Shown here: positions 8,815 through 17,669 of the stretch, piece by piece
Numbering within the stretch: position 1 is the stretch's first letter
Layout: each line of letters starts with the position of its first letter
Origin: Prorocentrum cordatum
Lineage: Eukaryota > Sar > Dinophyceae > Prorocentrales > Prorocentraceae
DNA: 64,000 bases
Direction of reading: 5' to 3'
Assembly (NCBI GenBank): GCA_963575745.1
Contig: CAUYUJ010019359.1
Span: 248,001 to 312,000, forward strand
The notes under the pieces: model-generated
The model's input: only the letters and a program-made list of their open reading frames with translations
What the model was told of the DNA's origin: nothing
Databases searched by the model: none
Translations under genes and position numbers: made by a program

Positions 8815-11241
8815 ATGAACGACAGCGTCGGCACAGATAATGCCGCAGTGGCGGACAAGAAAGCCGCAGTGGCGGACGAGACAGCCGCAGTTCCAGGCGG
8901 AACGCAAGGGATCTTTCAGAGGGCCAACGCCTTGAGGTCTAGATTCAGGACAGGGGACAAGGTGCGCCTCCCTGTGCTCATGCTCGCCCCGCACACGGGC
9001 AACCGAGGCGGGCACTACCCTCAGCAGGAAAGGGTTCGGGAACTCGCTGTGAAAATCTTCCTGGCTGGATTCACGCAAGCCGAAGCTGACCACGAAGGTG
9101 TCTGCGTTCAGATGTACCCAGCACAAGAGCTGGTGCTGAGAAAAAAGGAGGACCCGAAGTTCCAGACGTACACAGAGTACAATCTGGAAAAAGCGACCGG
9201 CCACCTCGCTGCGTGCTTCGACCGCAGTTGCGGAACAGACGTTGCGTATGGGACGTGTTCGCACTCCCACTTGTGCCTCGTGTTGCGGGCGTGCGCCCTG
9301 GGAGCCAAGTGGCCCATCCCCCAAGGCATGGAGTTCACGGAGGACGAGAGCGCGAGGCTGAAGCGCGTGCTCGATAAGGACGGCAATCTCGACATGGCCG
9401 CAGTGGCGGAACATGACCCTGTCGCTAAGAAACTCGTGCAGGGGGGTATGCTCATGGAAGTGCTTAGCTGGAAAATCATGGACGAGGAACCCACTGGTGC
9501 TTCGCTCATCAGCCAGTCCCTCAATAAAGGAGCCGATTTTGCGTTGCGAACGACTGAACTCACCGCGCTCCGTGTTCTGTGCAAGGCTGTTGACGCGGAG
9601 CTGCACGCCGCAGTTGCGGATCAGGTTGCCTTTGAAAAGGTCAAGCTCTCCGTCATGCACGAACTCGATCGAGTCGTTCAGGACCCAGACTTCATTGAGC
9701 TGTTCTCGTTCGTTGTTGGGCTCGGGAGCACGAAAGCGCAGTTCATCCCCTTGCTGCTCCAGTTCTGCGAGGTCTACGTGAACTCCAGGAGAAGGGCCCT
9801 TCGGCTCGGTGCCTTCGGGGCAGCCAGCGAGCTTCCCGACGAAGTGCCGTGGGTCAAGGTTGCCGTGGTGATGCGATGCTACAGGAACGCGCCTGCGAGG
9901 AAGAGGGGCGTTGACACTCCTGTGTGGTGCCCTGACCCAGAACAATCGTGGAAGAAGAAGGAGTTCCGAGACTTCCTCATCGACATGAACTCGGCTCTCC
10001 GTTTGTACTTGTTCACGCTGAGCAAGGCCATCGACGGCATGGGCCCTGAGAAGGCGATCGAGTTCAAGGCGAACCTGTGCATACTGACCGCAGACGGCTT
10101 CATGCAGTACCTGAAGGACACCCACGTCAAGGAACGAAGTATCCCAGGACATCGTCAGGCGCTCCTCCGCGCTTGCGCGGAGGCCACGGGGAAGGTGGAG
10201 CCGAAGTCCAATCGGGACGCCCTTGAGAAGGCCCTCGGCGAAGTGGGAGTCGGAGGCGGGAAGCCCGATTGGTTCGATTTCAACGCGTTGCCGCGCCCAG
10301 AACCGAATGAGCCCGCAGTGGCGGGGAAGACAAAGGCTTCCGCAGAGGGGCACGAGTTGATGCCGACGGTCATTTCCTTTGACCCCACGACGCAATTACC
10401 AACGAACCACCAGCGCAGCAGGGACACGACGGCCATTCCACGCGGATCCTTCCCTTTGCCAATCGCCGAATGGAGGCGTTCAGCGGCAGCGAAGGAGCTG
10501 GGGCGGGAGCCTGCTTTGGTCAGCGCAGTGTTGCTGTGCCTTTGGGCGCGCCACATGTCCGCAGTTGCGGAAGCGCAAGTAGAGGTGTTGCAAGACGCTG
10601 ACACAGAGAAACGCACCGTCAAGGCAACCGCTGCAAACGACGAAAAATGCATCGAGTTGTGGCCGTGCGTCCCAAAGGCATCCAAGGTGCACGCCGCAAG
10701 CACGCACCCCGAGAGGGTGGCCGTGCAAGTCTGGGTGAAAGGAGATCCAAATGGGGCCACGCCCACGACCTTCTACTTGCACCCCGAGTTCAAGCCGCCT
10801 GCGGACAAGACGCCCGCCGACGTGGCTGACCACGATGTGCGGTTGAGAGCATGGAAGTGGGATGCGCAAGAGACAATGCACGTCTTCTGGGCAGTCAACA
10901 GAGTCACGGAACAGGAGATCCAGCAGAGAAACAGCCGTAATGAAAGCGCAGTTGCGCGCATCAACATGGAGCTGGAGACGAAAGAATTGGCGGTGTGCGT
11001 GCCTGGGACAGGCGGGGTCGTGCTCGCCGTGAATGTCCCTGTGCTGGTGAATACCACGGCCGTGAAGAAAGGAGAAGAGCTCCTGTGGGAGGCGAGACCC
11101 AAAACCGCACCGAAGAAGAAGGCGGCCGAGGAGACGTGGAAGACGGACGCGGCCAAGAGGGCCAAAGGGAAGCCTTCGGGCCAGCCCGCGCCGAAGAAAT
11201 CGAAGAAAGGGTTCGACGAAAGCGGGAAGATGTCGCTCTAA
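8815..11241 (+). CDS. E1 ORF3, 808-residue protein of unknown function
   Basis: The first in-frame ATG is 8815 (MNDSVGTD); the frame is open back to a GTG at 8791. The protein is largely globular and helical. It includes a stretch with C and H residues (CSHSHLCLVLRACALG) and ends in a lysine-rich tail (APKKKAAEETWKTDAAKRAK and KKSKKG) likely to be nuclear or DNA-associated. Near the C-terminus VNVPVLVNTTAVKKGEELLW loosely resembles the end of a SET domain (T-x-I-x-x-G-E-E-L), but no upstream SET motifs were recognised, so this is not claimed. Seven 12-bp repeats are in frame, mostly as AAVAD or AAVAE. It is the second-longest E1 protein and presumably needed by the element, perhaps as a DNA-processing or complex-forming factor (guess). 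Confidence 0.75.
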   Translation: MNDSVGTDNAAVADKKAAVADETAAVPGGTQGIFQRANALRSRFRTGDKVRLPVLMLAPHTGNRGGHYPQQERVRELAVKIFLAGFTQAEADHEGVCVQMYPAQELVLRKKEDPKFQTYTEYNLEKATGHLAACFDRSCGTDVAYGTCSHSHLCLVLRACALGAKWPIPQGMEFTEDESARLKRVLDKDGNLDMAAVAEHDPVAKKLVQGGMLMEVLSWKIMDEEPTGASLISQSLNKGADFALRTTELTALRVLCKAVDAELHAAVADQVAFEKVKLSVMHELDRVVQDPDFIELFSFVVGLGSTKAQFIPLLLQFCEVYVNSRRRALRLGAFGAASELPDEVPWVKVAVVMRCYRNAPARKRGVDTPVWCPDPEQSWKKKEFRDFLIDMNSALRLYLFTLSKAIDGMGPEKAIEFKANLCILTADGFMQYLKDTHVKERSIPGHRQALLRACAEATGKVEPKSNRDALEKALGEVGVGGGKPDWFDFNALPRPEPNEPAVAGKTKASAEGHELMPTVISFDPTTQLPTNHQRSRDTTAIPRGSFPLPIAEWRRSAAAKELGREPALVSAVLLCLWARHMSAVAEAQVEVLQDADTEKRTVKATAANDEKCIELWPCVPKASKVHAASTHPERVAVQVWVKGDPNGATPTTFYLHPEFKPPADKTPADVADHDVRLRAWKWDAQETMHVFWAVNRVTEQEIQQRNSRNESAVARINMELETKELAVCVPGTGGVVLAVNVPVLVNTTAVKKGEELLWEARPKTAPKKKAAEETWKTDAAKRAKGKPSGQPAPKKSKKGFDESGKMSL

Positions 11242-11853
11242 TTAAGAAGCCGCAGTGGCGGCAGTCAGGGCGGCTTGCTCGCGTGACCGCAGTTGCGGGC
11301 AACAGGCCGAAGGGGGGGGCGCACGCGTGACCGCTGTTGCGGAGCGCTCGTGTAGTTTGCAGTGTCACTGCTTCTGTTAGCTGATGCCGCAGTAGCGGAC
11401 CGCTGACGATCGAGCACGGAGGTTCGAAACGGACCTCCTCCCTCCCTTCTCCCTCTCCTCCCTCGCCCTTCCTCCACTTCCTCCCTCTCTCCTCCTCCTT
11501 TCTCCCCTTCCTCCCAAGTTGGAAGCCGAAACTACTCATTTCCTCACTCCCTCCCTCCCTCCCTGGAGGCCCTGGAGGGCCTCCGCCCTGGAGGGCCTGG
11601 AGGGCCCTGGAGGCCCTGGAGGGCCTCCCTGGAGGCCCTGGAGGCCCTGGAGGGCCTCCCTGGAGGCCCTGGAGGGCCTGGAGGGCCCTGGGCTGAGGGC
11701 GGAGGCCCTCCAGGGAGGCGCGAGGATCGCAGGGGCCGAGGGAGGCCCTCCAGGGAGGCGTTCAGCTCGCCATCTGGCTCAACCGCGCGCGGCCCCACTG
11801 CCCGCACCTCCGCCTTGCCCGCAGTTGCGGCTGTGTCCAGCGCAGTAGCACAC
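11242..11853 (+). other. E1 spacer with CTGGAGGGCC minisatellite
   Basis: No gene was seen. It has 12-bp repeats at 11250, 11287, 11387 and 11819, a CTCC-rich tract (11430-11515) and a minisatellite of GGCCCTGGAGG units from about 11561 to 11710. Frames across it are repeat translations. Confidence 0.75.
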
Positions 11854-12852
11854 ATGCCGACTTCGAGCGAATGGAGCCCTGTGTGCGTTGAGAAGGTCTT
11901 GTGCATCCGTGGAGGTTGGCTTGCGCAGACCACCCCCATCCCCGAAAAGGATGTCAAGGTGCTCCACGCATGGCCCCTCGGAGAGATAACTTTCGTGCAC
12001 GTGAACATGCAAAAGGCTTGGCTGCTCAAGGTGTGCGCCAAAGGTAAACCGACCGCAGGGGCCTTGAAGGCCTCCAAGGCCTGGGACGCGCTGAAGAAAG
12101 AAGTCGCGAAGCAGGGCGGCGCCGCAGTTGCGGACGATGAGAGCGACGGCGACGCGGGGGACGAAGCAGATGACCCCATGTCGGCCCTGGTCAGCCCCAC
12201 GGACGCCACGAAGAAGCAGGCAGCGACCCCGACCAGCGCCAAGAAGCAGAAGACTGGAACGCGTTCGGCGACTACTGGCCTGCCCAGGGGCGAGGCCGTG
12301 GAGTCGGCCATAGCCACTGTGCACTCTGTACAGATGCCCGCAAAGAGCCCCATGAAGTTTCCGCACGACACGGCCGTTCGAAACGTGCGGGTGGCCAGCT
12401 TCAAGCGGAGGACGTTGTGGCTGGACGCTGCAGACCTTGGGTGGCTGATCGACATGATCGTGGACGACGTGAGCCTCGGCGGTGTCCCCGACATCGGCGA
12501 CGGCGACAAGGACGAGGCCGCAGTGGCGGACAGGGACTGGGCAACGGCGGTTGACCCTGCCACCCCGCTGGCGAAGCAAAAGGAGGTCGACCCCCCCGTG
12601 GCGCAGGGGAGCGGCTCTGGCTTCACCGTCGTTTGGGACTTCAAGGGCGCTTGGGTCGCGACCATCACGCGAGAGTGTGCCAACAAGGGCAAAAGGATCG
12701 AGATGGATGTGAAGAAACTTACAAAGAAGAAGTGGCAGTCGGCGCAGTCGGTGAAGGGCTACGACTACGAGTGGGAGGGCATGACGCAGCACCAGCGCAA
12801 GCAAGCGGCTCTGGATTACCTCGAGCTCCAAATCCCCAGTCTGTTCGACTGA
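11854..12852 (+). CDS. E1 ORF4, 332-residue protein of unknown function
   Basis: I start it at the ATG of MPTSSEWSP; the frame also runs back to a TTG at 11815 that lies next to a 12-bp repeat and is less likely. The N-terminal 90 residues look folded (VCVEKVLCIRGGWLAQTT, AWPLGEITFVHVNMQKAWLL). A hydrophilic linker with acidic and Lys-rich parts follows, then a second folded part (FKRRTLWLDAADLGWLIDMI) and a basic C-terminus ending LELQIPSLFD. No family was recognised. Repeats at 12122 and 12518 are translated as AAVADD and AAVADR inside the flexible segments, where insertion would do little harm. Confidence 0.72.
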   Translation: MPTSSEWSPVCVEKVLCIRGGWLAQTTPIPEKDVKVLHAWPLGEITFVHVNMQKAWLLKVCAKGKPTAGALKASKAWDALKKEVAKQGGAAVADDESDGDAGDEADDPMSALVSPTDATKKQAATPTSAKKQKTGTRSATTGLPRGEAVESAIATVHSVQMPAKSPMKFPHDTAVRNVRVASFKRRTLWLDAADLGWLIDMIVDDVSLGGVPDIGDGDKDEAAVADRDWATAVDPATPLAKQKEVDPPVAQGSGSGFTVVWDFKGAWVATITRECANKGKRIEMDVKKLTKKKWQSAQSVKGYDYEWEGMTQHQRKQAALDYLELQIPSLFD

Positions 12853-13250
12853 GGCCCGAAGCCGTATGGGCCGCAGTTGCGGTGGGGCTACTGAGTGCCC
12901 GCAGTTGCGGGGTGGCTGGGTGCGCGTGAACACGCGGAGGGCGAGGCGGTGTGAGGAGGCAGGCGGAAGGTTTAGGGTGTTCCACGGGTGCACGCCTTAG
13001 TGCGCCAACTTGTGTGGGCGAGCGTTTTTCTTAGAGAAGCATGGAGTGAAGCATCGAAACCCTGTGCGCGCGATGATTGGGGCTTCCGCGCGGGCGTTGT
13101 TGAAAAGTACCTCCTTCTTCGCCCCTCCGCATCGTCTTCAGTTGCTCCTCCCTCCTCCCCTCCCTCTTCCTAGTTCTGTAGCCCGCAGCCGAGTGCCCGG
13201 CCCGAGTCGTTCGCCACGCGACCGCTCATGGATGTTCCCGTGGGGCGGAC
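12853..13250 (+). other. E1 spacer between ORF4 and ORF5
   Basis: Two 12-bp repeats (12871, 12899) follow the ORF4 stop. The rest is unremarkable except for a CTCCCTCC stretch near 13145-13170. See the finding on 13228-13398 for a possible alternative N-terminus of ORF5 starting in this spacer. Confidence 0.6.
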
Positions 13251-16200
13251 ATGGTATGGCGAGGAGGACGGAACGCATTTCGAGGTGGAGTGGCTCCATT
13301 ACGACAGCGGCTGCGCACCGAGGAAAACGAAGTATGGCACCACTGGGCTCGCCAACATCTTGGCCGCAGTAGCGGCGTTCCGTGCCCCAAGAAGATAAAG
13401 GTGCACGCATGTGCGGATTTTCCGTGCCTAGCGAAGTGGCCCGCGTCGCAGTACGGCCTTGTTGAGCCGCCTCGCTTTCATTTGCGGCCGTCTGCTTGGC
13501 GACCGGGCGCGACGCCACCCCCCGCAGTTGCGGCTCCAGGCGGCACCGCAGTTGCGGCTCCCTCGGCCCCTGCACACATAGCACCAGCAACACCAGCAGA
13601 ACTCGCAGCTCCTGCGCAAGAAGGACACGCAGCTCCAGCACCAGAAGCACCCGCAGAACCCAAACCTCCAGCAGCCCCTGTGCCCGAAGCACCCGCAGCA
13701 GCAGTCCCTCCAGCTCCTCCAGCTCAAGTGCACGCAACACCAGACCCGCCTGCTGCGCAGGAGACCGCGATTGCGGTTGAAGCTCCTGAGGGAGTGGAAG
13801 CGGACAAAGACACACCACTTCCAGCACGCTTGCCACCAGCGCGGCCGCTGCCAGAGAACTGGTCGAAGACGCAGGTCGCATTCTTCCCGTGCCCAGACCC
13901 AAAGGCTGCAGCACGAGTTGCGGCGCCTGTTGGCGACGCCTTGCGGCCACGAGTCGCGGCGCCACCCCTGGCGCCAGAGAAAGGTGTACCTGTGGAAGAC
14001 GCGCCAAAGATCCAGGCCGCAGTGGCGGCGACGGTGCCTGACGTCGTGATGGCTCTCCTGAGGCAGATTCTGTCCGAGAATTCCTACATAGGGTATTCAG
14101 CTTTCATGCTGTTTGCCTTGCGGTTCGGGCGTCGACCTTACGTGTGGGAAGGCGAGAACCGCAAGGACCTCCTTGACTTCTACATGCCTTGGGCAAAGGA
14201 GAAGTGCACTGAGCCATGCGCCGTCGACGGCGTGGCGTGCGTACTCGCCGCTGCTGAGGATCTGTTCGGGGAATGGACAACGGTGGAACTCAGGCCCGTG
14301 ACTCCCGAGAACCCTCTCCATGAGGTGCGCCACTGGGTGGCCGCAGTTGCGGTGGGTGGCGTGTGCTCTGAGGGGGCGGACGCGTTGAACAGGTTCTACG
14401 GTCCTCTGGGACAATGGGTCCTAGGGACTGTTTGCGATGGAAACTGCGGCATTGACCTTATGGCGATGATGTTGCAGAAACCGCAAAATGCCGAGACGCG
14501 CAAATGGCTTCGGGAGGAACTGTACGATTTCGGGGTGCGCCGCTGGGACGAACCGTGGTTGCACGACATGCTCGTTGTCACGCAGGAACTAACCTTGGAG
14601 GAGGTGCGGGCGTACCGCAGTTGCGGGGCCAGCGGCCCTGCTGGACCCATGGTCCTGCACGACTCCGAGGGCGAGGGCGAACCAGCAGAGGCGCCGAGAG
14701 AGGCGAGCGCGCCACGCCCCGCTCTCATGGCGGCGTTAGAGTGGCAGACGGGCGTGCAGGACATGGGTATATTGCTTGCCATGGCTGAGGCTATGCCCGA
14801 GGCGTTGCAGGAGGAGCAGATCAGGGCGCACGCACTGGCCAGCGCACGCCCAAAACCCGAAGTTGCGGAACAGAAGCGGCGCGTGTGCCCGCACATGCTC
14901 AGAGACCGCGAACTGGTTTGCAAAGAACTGGAGGCGCACGCACGCAGTTGTGGTTGGATGGGCGAGGGCGTTCTGCCACGGAATTCAATCGCGTCTTTTT
15001 GCGGGCGGTTCACGTGGCCGAAGGGCATGGGGGTCGTCCAGCAGCGCCAGGCCGTCTCCAAGTGGTTTCAAAACTGGCGCACACAAGGTGGACATGGCAC
15101 GGCGGGCGTGCATGGCCGACGCCGCGCGCGGGGCAACCAAGGGCGCCCGAACAAGGCTCCATGGCTGGAAGCCGCTCTGTACGAGTGGTGGTCCCACATG
15201 AGGTACTCCGTGGACTGGAAGGCGGTGGCCAAGCGAACCGCAGTTGCGGAGGAGAGGCCCAAGATGTTGGCCAGGTTCTCCCAATCCCTGCTGGTTACGA
15301 AGGCGAAGCAACTCGTCGCGGACTACTGCGTGGAGACAATGAAGCGGGGAGGCAAACCGATGGTGCCGCAGTTGCGGCCTCGGTGGTGGGTGAAGTGGCG
15401 GCGCTCCTACGGCCTGAGCATGAAGAAGCCGAACCGCAAGTACAAGGTGCCAAAATGGTTGCTCCAATCTCGTTTTGAGACTATGATCTTGAACGTGGCC
15501 AGGGTCCGCGCAGCTGCAGAGGAGCTTCTGGGGTACGACCCGCACATCCTGAACTGGGACCAGTCGCCCTTTCACCACAACGAGTCGTCGTCGGCCTCGA
15601 AGCCGACCTTGGCTGTGAAGGGTGGCATTGTCCCGCTTGTCGAGGCGCATGACGACAGCAGGGCTCGGTGGACAGCGAACCTGACGGTGTCGAGCGACGC
15701 GGAGGACATCCGCAGTTGCGGACCACCGCCGGCGGAGCTAATGTTCAAGGGGGGATCTGTCATCGCTGAGGGCTTGGCCGCACATGCCCGCAGTCGCGGC
15801 TATCCGTCTTGGGTGAGCACGGCGACGTCCGAGAAGGGGTCCTACCGCGCAGACGACGTTGTATCATTCTTGCAGCGGCACTTGCGGGCCTGGCCCGACG
15901 ACCCGCAGTTGCGGGGAAAGTGGCGCATCCTCATGGCCGACGACCATTCCCCGCACAAAGCAGACGCTGTGCGGAGACTCGCCTGGCAGCGCGGCTACGT
16001 GCTGATCATTCACGGCGGGGGGGCGACCGCAGTTGCGCAGCCCGTGGACACGGACTTGAACCAGCACGTGAAGCGCCGGTACATTGCCCTCGAGACCAAA
16101 GCGCTGGTGCAGCAAATGGCGTTGGGGAAGCACGTGCCGCAGTTGCGGCGTTCCGATTGCGCCGACTTGATGCTGTCAGTGTTGGAGAATGTGCAGTTGC

Positions 16201-17342
16201 ACTTGGACGCCGCGAAAGGTTTCCTGAAAGTGGGAATTCGAGCGCCCTTCGACAAGTCAGGAGATCTCGAGATTTGCCGAGAGGCGGCGGAACTCTGGGA
16301 AGCAGGGGGGCTGCGAGCAAAAGTGGACACCGCAGTCGCGGAGGTGAGGGAAGAATGCGAGCAGAAACGTTTGAAATGGTCCTACAATGACGTGCTGCGT
16401 CTCATACACGAATACGAGAAACACGACGCCACAGATTCCGTGTTGGAGAAGCTCGGCGACGAAGCGCTAGGCCAGGAGCCAGGCCACGAGGAGGGCGATG
16501 AGGAGGGCGGGGAGGAGGAGGAGGAGGAGGTGCACGAGGAGCACGAGGAGGACGAAGAGCAAGAGGAGGCCTCGTGGGCCGAGGCTCTTGCGGAACAGTG
16601 CGATGCCGCAGTTGCGGCACCTGGGCCTCAAGGATCCTCGGTATCCATGGACTGCGTGGTCGACGCAGAGGCGGCCGAGCAGGTGGCAGTGGCGACGTCC
16701 TTGGCAGAAACGCTCCGCGAGGCGGAAGATATGCTGCGCCAAGTGGGCATGGAGAAACTAGCGCAGGATTGCCGACAGCAACGACACAAACAAAAGAAGC
16801 GGTTGAGAGAGCTGGCGCGGGAGGACAACGAGGTCCTACGAGCGTTGACTGCCCAGCGAGACCACGAAGCCGCAGTGGTGGCGAAAAAGCGGCGCCTGGC
16901 TCTGGAAGCGAACGACAGGACGAAGGCGTTGCACGATCTCAAGAAGCAGATTCGAGAGGCCGAGGCCGCCTTGAGGGCAAAGAAGGAGGCCGCAGTTGCG
17001 GTGGAAACGGCTTTGGCTAACAAACACGCCCTAGCGCAGTGGAATCCCGAGGAGTTCAAGATCAAGAAAAACAGGATGGCAGCTCTGGATCGCCTGGCTC
17101 GCGGAAAAGGCGTCCTCTCAGACGAGCAGAGGGGGGAGTGGGCATGGTTCAAGACGCATTGGGACGAGGAGATGTGCAAGCAGCACAAGGAGCAATGGCC
17201 GCTCACGTTTGCTGGGTGGCTGCAAAAAGTCGCGAACGACGCGGCGTCTGGGAACCGTTCGGCGCTGTCGCAGTTCGTGCATTCGGAAACAGTGAGAACC
17301 CTGGGAGGGCAAATGGCGCTGGTAATCCCAGCCCTAGCGTGA
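13251..17342 (+). CDS. E1 ORF5, pogo/DDE_1-type transposase with OTU-like motif
   Basis: This 1363-residue protein should cut and rejoin E1 DNA in the nucleus. Domains in order: a Pro/Ala-rich linker (about 87-194); an OTU-like cysteine-protease signature GTVCDGNCG with D396 and C399; a helix-turn-helix/CENP-B-like region (about 543-743) ending RWWVKWRRSYGLSMKKP; then the RNase-H-like catalytic core. Its acids are D770 (LNWDQSPFHH), D897 (MADDHSPHK) and D933 (QPVDTDLNQHVK). Spacing between the second and third is 35 residues, within the range of pogo/Tigger/jerky families. An acidic Glu-rich run (about 1079-1107) and coiled-coil-like Lys/Glu/Arg sequence follow. Fifteen 12-bp repeats are translated here, several inside the catalytic half. 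The DDE call is firm; the OTU call rests on one motif. ATG 13251 is used, but the start is uncertain. Confidence 0.88.
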   Translation: MVWRGGRNAFRGGVAPLRQRLRTEENEVWHHWARQHLGRSSGVPCPKKIKVHACADFPCLAKWPASQYGLVEPPRFHLRPSAWRPGATPPPAVAAPGGTAVAAPSAPAHIAPATPAELAAPAQEGHAAPAPEAPAEPKPPAAPVPEAPAAAVPPAPPAQVHATPDPPAAQETAIAVEAPEGVEADKDTPLPARLPPARPLPENWSKTQVAFFPCPDPKAAARVAAPVGDALRPRVAAPPLAPEKGVPVEDAPKIQAAVAATVPDVVMALLRQILSENSYIGYSAFMLFALRFGRRPYVWEGENRKDLLDFYMPWAKEKCTEPCAVDGVACVLAAAEDLFGEWTTVELRPVTPENPLHEVRHWVAAVAVGGVCSEGADALNRFYGPLGQWVLGTVCDGNCGIDLMAMMLQKPQNAETRKWLREELYDFGVRRWDEPWLHDMLVVTQELTLEEVRAYRSCGASGPAGPMVLHDSEGEGEPAEAPREASAPRPALMAALEWQTGVQDMGILLAMAEAMPEALQEEQIRAHALASARPKPEVAEQKRRVCPHMLRDRELVCKELEAHARSCGWMGEGVLPRNSIASFCGRFTWPKGMGVVQQRQAVSKWFQNWRTQGGHGTAGVHGRRRARGNQGRPNKAPWLEAALYEWWSHMRYSVDWKAVAKRTAVAEERPKMLARFSQSLLVTKAKQLVADYCVETMKRGGKPMVPQLRPRWWVKWRRSYGLSMKKPNRKYKVPKWLLQSRFETMILNVARVRAAAEELLGYDPHILNWDQSPFHHNESSSASKPTLAVKGGIVPLVEAHDDSRARWTANLTVSSDAEDIRSCGPPPAELMFKGGSVIAEGLAAHARSRGYPSWVSTATSEKGSYRADDVVSFLQRHLRAWPDDPQLRGKWRILMADDHSPHKADAVRRLAWQRGYVLIIHGGGATAVAQPVDTDLNQHVKRRYIALETKALVQQMALGKHVPQLRRSDCADLMLSVLENVQLHLDAAKGFLKVGIRAPFDKSGDLEICREAAELWEAGGLRAKVDTAVAEVREECEQKRLKWSYNDVLRLIHEYEKHDATDSVLEKLGDEALGQEPGHEEGDEEGGEEEEEEVHEEHEEDEEQEEASWAEALAEQCDAAVAAPGPQGSSVSMDCVVDAEAAEQVAVATSLAETLREAEDMLRQVGMEKLAQDCRQQRHKQKKRLRELAREDNEVLRALTAQRDHEAAVVAKKRRLALEANDRTKALHDLKKQIREAEAALRAKKEAAVAVETALANKHALAQWNPEEFKIKKNRMAALDRLARGKGVLSDEQRGEWAWFKTHWDEEMCKQHKEQWPLTFAGWLQKVANDAASGNRSALSQFVHSETVRTLGGQMALVIPALA

Positions 17343-17669
17343 TGCAGGCCGCAGTTGCGGACCCACAGGAAGTCCAGAGGGAAGTTGTTTTTCCAAGCGG
17401 CTCCCGCGCGGGCAGGAGATGAGGCAAAACCGCAGTTGCGGTCTTCCTGCTGCTGTGAAAATAATCCTTTCACAGTCCCTTGCAATCGTCGCCCTCCTTC
17501 TGCTTCTCCGCCAGTCCATTTGTTGTTCTTTCGGTTCCTTTGAGTCCTCGCCCTCCTTCTGCCACTCCTCGAATCCTCTTTGTCTCCTCCCTCCATCCGA
17601 CCCCATGCCCATTCACGATCCATTTCCGTAGCCACCGTGGCTCGAGGTGGCGCACGCGAAGACGCAAGC
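17343..17669 (+). other. E1 spacer between ORF5 and ORF6
   Basis: Two 12-bp repeats (17349, 17430) are followed by pyrimidine-rich sequence containing CTCCTTCTGC. Pyrimidine-rich sequence before a start is compatible with a trans-splicing acceptor, but no specific AG can be chosen. Confidence 0.55.

Noticed and set aside
10980-11100. SET-domain call for the ORF3 C-terminus
   Set aside because: Only the final T-x-x-x-x-G-E-E-L-like segment fits; the preceding SET motifs (NHxC and others) are absent.
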